Notes under the pieces: generated by a model
Seen by the model: only the letters and a program-made list of their open reading frames with translations
What the model was told of the DNA's origin: nothing
Database searches by the model: none
Position numbers and translations under genes: made by a program
In this document: positions 59,306 to 64,000 of the stretch, piece after piece
How the letters are laid out: each line of letters opens with the position of its first letter
How positions within the stretch are numbered: the stretch's first letter is position 1
Origin: PNAI01 sp035501735
GTDB taxonomy: Bacteria > Pseudomonadota > Alphaproteobacteria > Rhizobiales > Xanthobacteraceae
Reading direction: 5' to 3'
DNA length: 64,000 nucleotides
Assembly: GCA_035501735.1 (NCBI GenBank)
Contig: DATJVR010000055.1
Span: 1-64,000, forward strand

Positions 59306-60001
59306 CTAGGCCTGATAGCGTTCGTCGAACGCATAGCCGCCGCCGCGGACGGTGCGGATCGGGTCGGAATCCCGCCCGCGATTGATCGCCTTTCGCAGAC
59401 GGCCCACATGCACATCGACCGTGCGCTCGTCGATGTAGATGTCTCGCCCCCACACGCTGTTGAGCAGCTGCTCGCGCGAATAGACCCGCCCCGGGTTTTC
59501 CATCAGGAATTCGAGCAGGCGAAACTCCGTCGGGCCCAACGATACCTCGCGCCCGGCACGCACCACGCGCTTCTTTTCGCGATCAAGCTGCACGTCACCG
59601 ATCGTCATGACACTCGACAGGCTTTGCGGCTTCGCCCGCCGCAGCAACGCCTGCACGCGAGCCAGCAGCTCCGGCACCGAAAATGGCTTGACGATGTAGT
59701 CGTCGGCGCCGGTCGCCAGTCCGCGAATCCGTTCCGGCTCCTCGCCGCGCGCCGTCAGCATGATGATCGGCAATTGCTTCGTTTCCGGTCGCGTCCGCAA
59801 TCTCCGCACCAATTCGATCCCGGAAAGTCCTGGCAGCATCCAGTCGATGATGGCGAGATCCGGCGGGCTTTCCCTGATGCGGAGGTCGGCATCGTCGCCG
59901 TGCGACGAGGTCTCGACGGTGAATCCCTCGCGCTCGAGATTGTACCGCAGCATGATCGTCAGCGGTTCTTCATCCTCGACGATGAGTATGCGCGCGGTCA
60001 T
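59306..60001 (-). CDS. phoB: Phosphate regulon response regulator PhoB
   Basis: OmpR-class regulator of 231 residues that activates phosphate-starvation genes through Pho boxes. The receiver has VEDEEPL, Asp53 in LAIIDWMLPGLSG, and Lys105 in DDYIVKPFSVPEL; the winged helix has SLGPTEFRLLEFLMENPGRV and VDVHVGRLRKAI. ATG 60001 overlaps the phoU TGA by 4 bp; a longer frame upstream runs through phoU and is rejected. Last gene of the operon led by pstB. Confidence 0.95.
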   Translation of the reverse strand: MTARILIVEDEEPLTIMLRYNLEREGFTVETSSHGDDADLRIRESPPDLAIIDWMLPGLSGIELVRRLRTRPETKQLPIIMLTARGEEPERIRGLATGADDYIVKPFSVPELLARVQALLRRAKPQSLSSVMTIGDVQLDREKKRVVRAGREVSLGPTEFRLLEFLMENPGRVYSREQLLNSVWGRDIYIDERTVDVHVGRLRKAINRGRDSDPIRTVRGGGYAFDERYQA

Positions 60002-60726
60002 GATTTCTTCCGCGCCGCCTCGATCGGCACGCTGAACGATGTTGTGATATCGCCCTTCGGACGGTCGTCCGGCAGCATCTTGCCTTCGATCATGTAGTAG
60101 ACGATTTCCGCGATGTTGGTGGCGTGATCGCCCATGCGCTCGATATTCTTCGTGCAAAACATCAGATGAATGCAAAAGCCGATGATGCGCGGCTCCTCGA
60201 TCATGTAGGTCAGCAGTTCGCGCAGCAGCGAATTGTTGACCGCATCGATCTCCGCGTCGCCGCGCCACACCGCGACCGCCTTTTCGACATCGCGCCGCGC
60301 ATAGCTGTCGAGCACGTTCTTGAGCTGCAGCAGCACGAGGTCGGCCATATGCTCGACCCCCCGCATGATCTGACGCGGCTGAAACTCATCGCCCAGCACG
60401 CTCACGCGTTTGGCGATGTTCTTGGCAAGATCGCCGATGCGCTCGAGGTCGTTTGAAATTCGCAACGCGGCGATGATCTCCCGCAGGTCCGCCGCCATGG
60501 GCTGGCGCCGCGCGATGGTGAAGACGACTTTTTCTTCGATCGCGTGCTGTATCGCATTGATCTTGGCGTCGTCTGCGATGATCCGGCGCGCCAACGCAAC
60601 GTCATTGCGATCAAGCGCGCTGATCGAATCGATGACCTGCTTTTCCGCCAGACCGCCCATTTCGGAAATCATGCGGGCCAGCGCTTGCAGATCGGCATCG
60701 AACGCGCTGATCGTGTGTTCAGGCAT
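59998..60726 (-). CDS. phoU: Phosphate signalling protein PhoU
   Basis: Peripheral membrane regulator of 242 residues, made of two three-helix PhoU domains (ISEMGGLAEKQVIDSISALD and HMADLVLLQLKNVLDSYARR). It links the Pst transporter to PhoR and restrains the regulon when phosphate is plentiful. ATG 60726 has a GGAAGG site 9 bases upstream; GTG 60735 would place that site against the start, so 60726 is preferred. The ARRIIADDAKINAIQHAIEE region is conserved. In operon with pstB and phoB. Confidence 0.95.
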   Translation of the reverse strand: MPEHTISAFDADLQALARMISEMGGLAEKQVIDSISALDRNDVALARRIIADDAKINAIQHAIEEKVVFTIARRQPMAADLREIIAALRISNDLERIGDLAKNIAKRVSVLGDEFQPRQIMRGVEHMADLVLLQLKNVLDSYARRDVEKAVAVWRGDAEIDAVNNSLLRELLTYMIEEPRIIGFCIHLMFCTKNIERMGDHATNIAEIVYYMIEGKMLPDDRPKGDITTSFSVPIEAARKKS

Positions 60727-60773
60727 CCTGACCACCCTTCCTCGCGACTCTCGCCATCGTCGTTTGCCCGCGA

Positions 60774-61595
60774 TTACCCGAAACGGCCGGTGATGTAATC
60801 CTGCGTGCGGCGGTCCGCCGGATTGGTGAACATGAAGCTCGTCGTGTTGAATTCGATGAGTTCGCCGAGATACATGAACGCCGTATAATCGGAAACCCGC
60901 GCCGCCTGCTGCATATTGTGCGTAACGATCACGATCGTGTAGTCGTTCTTCAGTTCATCGATCAGTTCTTCGATCTTGGCCGTAGCGATCGGATCGAGCG
61001 CCGAGCATGGCTCATCGAGCAGGATTACTTCGGGCCTGATGGCGATGGTGCGGGCGATGCACAGCCGCTGCTGCTGGCCGCCCGAAAGGCTGAGCCCGTT
61101 GGCGGTGAGTTTGTCCTTGACCTCTTCCCACAAGGCCGCGCGGCGCAGCGCCAGTTCGACTCGCCCTTCGAGGTCCGATTTGTTCATCCGCTCATACAGT
61201 CGAATACCGAAGGCAACATTTTCAAAAATCGACATTGGAAATGGTGTCGGCTTTTGGAAGACCATGCCGACGCGCGCGCGCAGCAAATTCAGGTCCTGCT
61301 GCGGCAACAGAATGTCGACTCCATCAAGGAGGACTTCGCCTTCCGCACGCTGGTTCGGATAAAGATCGTAGATCCGATTCAGCACCCGCAGAAACGTCGA
61401 CTTCCCGCAGCCCGACGGTCCGATGAAAGCCACGACTCTTTTCGCGTACAGCGAGACATTGATGTCTTTCAGCGCCTGATGCTGGCCATAAAAGAAATTC
61501 AGTTTTTGGACCGACATTTTCACGATCGGCGGGATTGCCGGTTCTATTTCGCCCACGGCAACAGACTCCGATCTCAGGGCTGCGGAAAACTTCAT
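60774..61595 (-). CDS. pstB: Phosphate ABC transporter ATP-binding protein PstB
   Basis: ATPase of the high-affinity phosphate importer, 273 residues from ATG 61595 with an AGGAAAGGG site directly upstream. Walker A GPSGCGKST is at 59-67, the signature is LSGGQQQRLCIARTI, and Walker B is VILLDEPCSALDP. About 28 N-terminal residues precede the usual PstB start. It normally works with PstS, PstC and PstA, but none of those genes is adjacent; upstream is a 305-bp non-coding region with Pho boxes. They must be elsewhere or absent. Confidence 0.95.
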   Translation of the reverse strand: MKFSAALRSESVAVGEIEPAIPPIVKMSVQKLNFFYGQHQALKDINVSLYAKRVVAFIGPSGCGKSTFLRVLNRIYDLYPNQRAEGEVLLDGVDILLPQQDLNLLRARVGMVFQKPTPFPMSIFENVAFGIRLYERMNKSDLEGRVELALRRAALWEEVKDKLTANGLSLSGGQQQRLCIARTIAIRPEVILLDEPCSALDPIATAKIEELIDELKNDYTIVIVTHNMQQAARVSDYTAFMYLGELIEFNTTSFMFTNPADRRTQDYITGRFG

Positions 61596-61900
61596 GACCC
61601 TTTCCTCAAAGCAACGGCACGTGCGCTCCAATGTCGAAAACCGGCGCGACGACCATGTTGATCGGCGCGCCGGTCGCAGAGTTCGTTACCGAGTCTACGC
61701 GCACGTATTCGGCCTGGGTCGGTAAGGATTTTTATCGTTATATAGCGCTTGCGGCCACTCCAGTTCATGTCATCGATGAACCGCGCCTAAAACAATGGCG
61801 ATGCCTACACCTGCCATGTCAACCTTATATGAAACCGATATGACAGTTCAATGACGGTGGATAACCTTGAATTATCATGAATCTTACGCATCGCCGAATA
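61596..61900. promoter_or_regulatory. pstB upstream region with tandem Pho boxes
   Basis: This 305-bp gap lies between the pstB start and the phoR stop. On the minus strand it has three 11-bp repeats in phase: at 61851-61857 CCGTCAT, at 61840-61846 CTGTCAT and at 61829-61835 GTTTCAT, each 11 bp from the next. Adjacent pairs form two Pho boxes, CCGTCATTGAACTGTCAT (61840-61857) and CTGTCATATCGGTTTCAT (61829-61846). The rest has no credible reading frame and no visible remnant of pstS, pstC or pstA. Confidence 0.7.
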
Positions 61901-63193
61901 TTATTCCGCGAGTGCCAGCCGCACCGTGAAAGTCGCGCCTTCGCCCGGCGTGCTCTCGATAGCAAGCTTGCCGCGGTGGCGGTTGACGATGTGTTTGACC
62001 AGGGCAAGACCGAGGCCGGTACCGCCCATTGCCCGGCTTTCCGTGACATCCCCGCGATAAAATCGTTCGGTCAGGCGGGGCAGATGCTCGCGCGCGATAC
62101 CCGGCCCATAATCGCGCACACGCACGGCCGCCTCGCTGTCCGTGCGGCTGAGCGTGATGTCCACGCGTTTGCCGCTGGCACCGTATTTCAGGGCGTTATC
62201 GATCAGATTTTCGAACAAGCGGATGAGCTCATCCTGATCGCCGCGAACGATCAGCGGTTTGGCCGGACTGTCGACCTTGATTGTGACCTTTCGTTCTTGC
62301 GCCAGCGGCAGAAGACTATCTGCGACGCGGCGCACTAATCCGGAGAGATCGATCTTTTCCTCAGGCGGCACATGTTCTTTCAGTTCGACTCGCGACAGCG
62401 ACAGAAGATCGTCGATCAGCCGCGCCATGCGAGCGGCCTGCGCCCGCATGATGTTCAGGAAACGATCGCGCGCCTCGGGATCATTGCGCGCCGAACCCTG
62501 CAGGGTCTCGATGAAGCCGGTCAAGGATGCAAGCGGCGTGCGCAATTCATGACTGGCATTCGCGATGAAATCCGAACGGATTTCCTCGACACGGCGCAGC
62601 GGCGTGAGATCGAGCAGGGTCAACAGCACGAGTTCGCGTTCCACGCCCGATAATTCAGGCAATGTAACCGGAATAACGCGGGCTTCCGTCCAATGATCTG
62701 TCGGTGTCCGTTCATGGAATTCCGCGCGCTCAGGCCGCCCCGATTCGATCGCACGCCGCGCGGCTTCCAGGACATCCGGATTGCGCAAGACGAGCGAGAG
62801 CGGCACTCCGCGCACCAGCGGCAGCGTGATCTTTTGCGCCGCGGCGTTCCAGGCGACGATCCGGCAATCGCGATCAAGAACGATCACGGCATCCGGGAGG
62901 CCGGAAACGACGCTCTCGACCAACCAGTCGGATCGATACGGCCGGTCTTGATAAGCCGCAGCCGAACTCGCGGCAGTTCCACCCTCGAACGGAATCAGCA
63001 TCGCAATAATGACGACGACAAAACCAGCCAGCGATTGCGCAAGGGTCAGGATGCCAGCCACTTCGAGCGCAAGCAGGACGATGACGGCGCTGCCGAGTAT
63101 GAGGCGGGCTCGCCAGAGCCGGTCAATCCAGGGCTGCACGCGGTGTGAGAACAGCCGCACATATTGCGACGCCATAGATTGAATATAGTTCAT
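61901..63193 (-). CDS. phoR: Phosphate regulon sensor histidine kinase PhoR
   Basis: Membrane-bound kinase of 430 residues from ATG 63193 (ATG 63175 possible). Two membrane helices lie at about 30-47 and 52-70, a PAS domain at about 90-200 (SGLPDAVIVLDRDCRIVAWN), His215 in ANASHELRTPLAS, and the ATPase domain ends with the N, G1 (DYGPGIARE) and G2 (GTGLGLALVKHIV) boxes. It lacks a large periplasmic sensor, as usual for PhoR, which senses phosphate through the Pst-PhoU complex. It precedes the Pho-box region and pstB on the same strand. Confidence 0.94.
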   Translation of the reverse strand: MNYIQSMASQYVRLFSHRVQPWIDRLWRARLILGSAVIVLLALEVAGILTLAQSLAGFVVVIIAMLIPFEGGTAASSAAAYQDRPYRSDWLVESVVSGLPDAVIVLDRDCRIVAWNAAAQKITLPLVRGVPLSLVLRNPDVLEAARRAIESGRPERAEFHERTPTDHWTEARVIPVTLPELSGVERELVLLTLLDLTPLRRVEEIRSDFIANASHELRTPLASLTGFIETLQGSARNDPEARDRFLNIMRAQAARMARLIDDLLSLSRVELKEHVPPEEKIDLSGLVRRVADSLLPLAQERKVTIKVDSPAKPLIVRGDQDELIRLFENLIDNALKYGASGKRVDITLSRTDSEAAVRVRDYGPGIAREHLPRLTERFYRGDVTESRAMGGTGLGLALVKHIVNRHRGKLAIESTPGEGATFTVRLALAE

Positions 63194-63260
63194 AGCCTCT
63201 CGATTATTAGCGCGCCGCGAGGGCGCTGTGCAATTCGCGAAACCACCACCGCTGTATTTA

Positions 63261-64000
63261 TTAATGCTGACCCGGTGGCACCAGGACGATGAGATAGCGC
63301 GCCGGCTCCCCCGCGATGCCAAGATAACTGCGCGTTAACTCCACCTCGGTGCGGCGCCCGGCCGAGCCTGCCCGCGCTTCGACGCCAGGGACGCAATTGC
63401 GATCGTCCGCGGCGCAGACCAGCGCGATGCCGGCCCGCGCAAGCTCTTGCGGTTCGATCCACGGCGCGATGCGCGGATTGAGGTCGGGAAACACCGACGG
63501 ACGCTGCCTCAGATAGAACGCCACGCCGTAGCTGAGCGCAGCCTCGCCGCCGACAAAACGCAGGGGCTGGTCGGTCACCGCCTTCCATTCCCGCGCGACC
63601 TGCTCCGCCAGCAGTTTCGAATGCGCCGCCGATGGCTGCACGCCGGCGCGCTGGATCGCGGCTGCCACGAATGGAGAGGCGGCAAGAAACAAAAACGGTA
63701 TCGCGAACGCAATCGCAGCGATCCGTACGGCCGCCAACCGCGTGACGGAAATGAGCGGTGAGGACAGCATGACCACCGGCAGCAACGTCCATGCCGACAT
63801 GGTCCACAGCGAGTTGATCTCGATCCCGAACAAGGGTGCAAGCACTGCCGGCAACACCAACGGCAGCCAGAACGCCCACATCGCAAGCCGCCGCTTGGGA
63901 TCGGCCGGACTGCGCGCATCGGCAAGCGCGGCACTGCTCGGCCGGACGACAGCCAACATCAGCAGGATCGGAACCGCCACATAGGCCGCGCCTCCCGCCA
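63261..64000 (-). CDS. GT39-like polytopic glycosyltransferase, C-terminal part
   Basis: The frame is open from the right edge of the window (minus strand) to a stop at 63261, giving at least 245 residues. Five or six hydrophobic helices are visible, with WAFWLPLVLPAVLAPLFGIE and the loop SLWTMSAWTLLPVVMLSSPL, then a periplasmic C-terminal domain (KAVTDQPLRFVGGEAALSYG, AGIALVCAADDRNCVPG). This matches the end of ArnT/PMT-like family 39 glycosyltransferases that use polyprenyl-phosphate sugars. The catalytic N-terminal loop with Asp is outside the window, so the call is tentative. Confidence 0.6.
   Translation of the reverse strand, partial: AGGAAYVAVPILLMLAVVRPSSAALADARSPADPKRRLAMWAFWLPLVLPAVLAPLFGIEINSLWTMSAWTLLPVVMLSSPLISVTRLAAVRIAAIAFAIPFLFLAASPFVAAAIQRAGVQPSAAHSKLLAEQVAREWKAVTDQPLRFVGGEAALSYGVAFYLRQRPSVFPDLNPRIAPWIEPQELARAGIALVCAADDRNCVPGVEARAGSAGRRTEVELTRSYLGIAGEPARYLIVLVPPGQH

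Noticed and set aside
61631..61843. A 70-codon frame on the plus strand between pstB and phoR
   Set aside because: It crosses the Pho-box region, shows no domain and has no partner; regulatory DNA is a better reading.
1..64000. tRNA, rRNA, CRISPR arrays, insertion sequences, prophage or integrase genes
   Set aside because: I looked for cloverleaf-type sequences, regular repeats with spacers and transposase or integrase motifs and saw none.

Overview
The window is a GC-rich chromosomal segment of an alphaproteobacterium, most likely a Hyphomicrobiales (Rhizobiales) member near the Bradyrhizobiaceae/Xanthobacteraceae. The evidence is the gene content: a tad/cpa pilus locus with a CtrA-type box, ChvI/ChvG next to pckA, a membrane-anchored CycM-type cytochrome c, a yej-type peptide importer with two binding proteins, an LTXXQ-motif envelope protein, and an opgH glucan synthase. 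Genes are tightly packed with many 4-bp ATGA/GTGA overlaps. I saw no tRNA, rRNA, CRISPR array or insertion sequence.

Layout. 1-4.8 kb: end of cpaE, then cpaF, tadB, tadC (+) and a convergent tadD lipoprotein. 4.8-7.5 kb: M17 aminopeptidase, MarR regulator, NlpC/P60 hydrolase. 7.5-15.4 kb (-): five-gene peptide ABC importer. 15.6-20.1 kb: cytochrome c, kdsB, pheA, an alpha/beta hydrolase, a LysR regulator. 20.1-28.3 kb (-): phosphohexomutase, luciferase-like monooxygenase with a hydrolase, retropepsin-like protease, hrpB, ugd. 28.4-39.1 kb: small secreted proteins, an enlarged polA, a RidA-like protein, an antiporter, an FAD oxidoreductase, the LTXXQ protein. 39.2-44.7 kb: pckA, a HugZ-like protein, chvI, chvG. 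44.9-52.9 kb: chemoreceptor, YfhO-like protein, and an opgH-fkbM-secreted protein group. 53.0-59.3 kb: a seven-gene group built from pteridine/riboflavin-type enzymes plus a glycosyltransferase and a methyltransferase. 59.3-63.2 kb (-): phoR, pstB, phoU, phoB without pstS, pstC or pstA. The right edge cuts a polytopic GT39-like protein.

The best candidate for an undescribed system is 53.0-59.3 kb: BchC-like dehydrogenase, PTPS/QueD-fold protein without the usual catalytic residues, GT4 glycosyltransferase, SAM methyltransferase, RibD-type reductase, GTP cyclohydrolase II with an extra degenerate N-domain, and a creatininase-family hydrolase. I infer a pathway from GTP to a reduced, glycosylated and methylated pyrimidine or pteridine. 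Other notable points are a low-GC in-frame insertion in polA that resembles a family A polymerase thumb segment, a palindromic element translated within polA, the pst operon lacking pstSCA but keeping tandem Pho boxes, and a base-composition switch inside cpaF.
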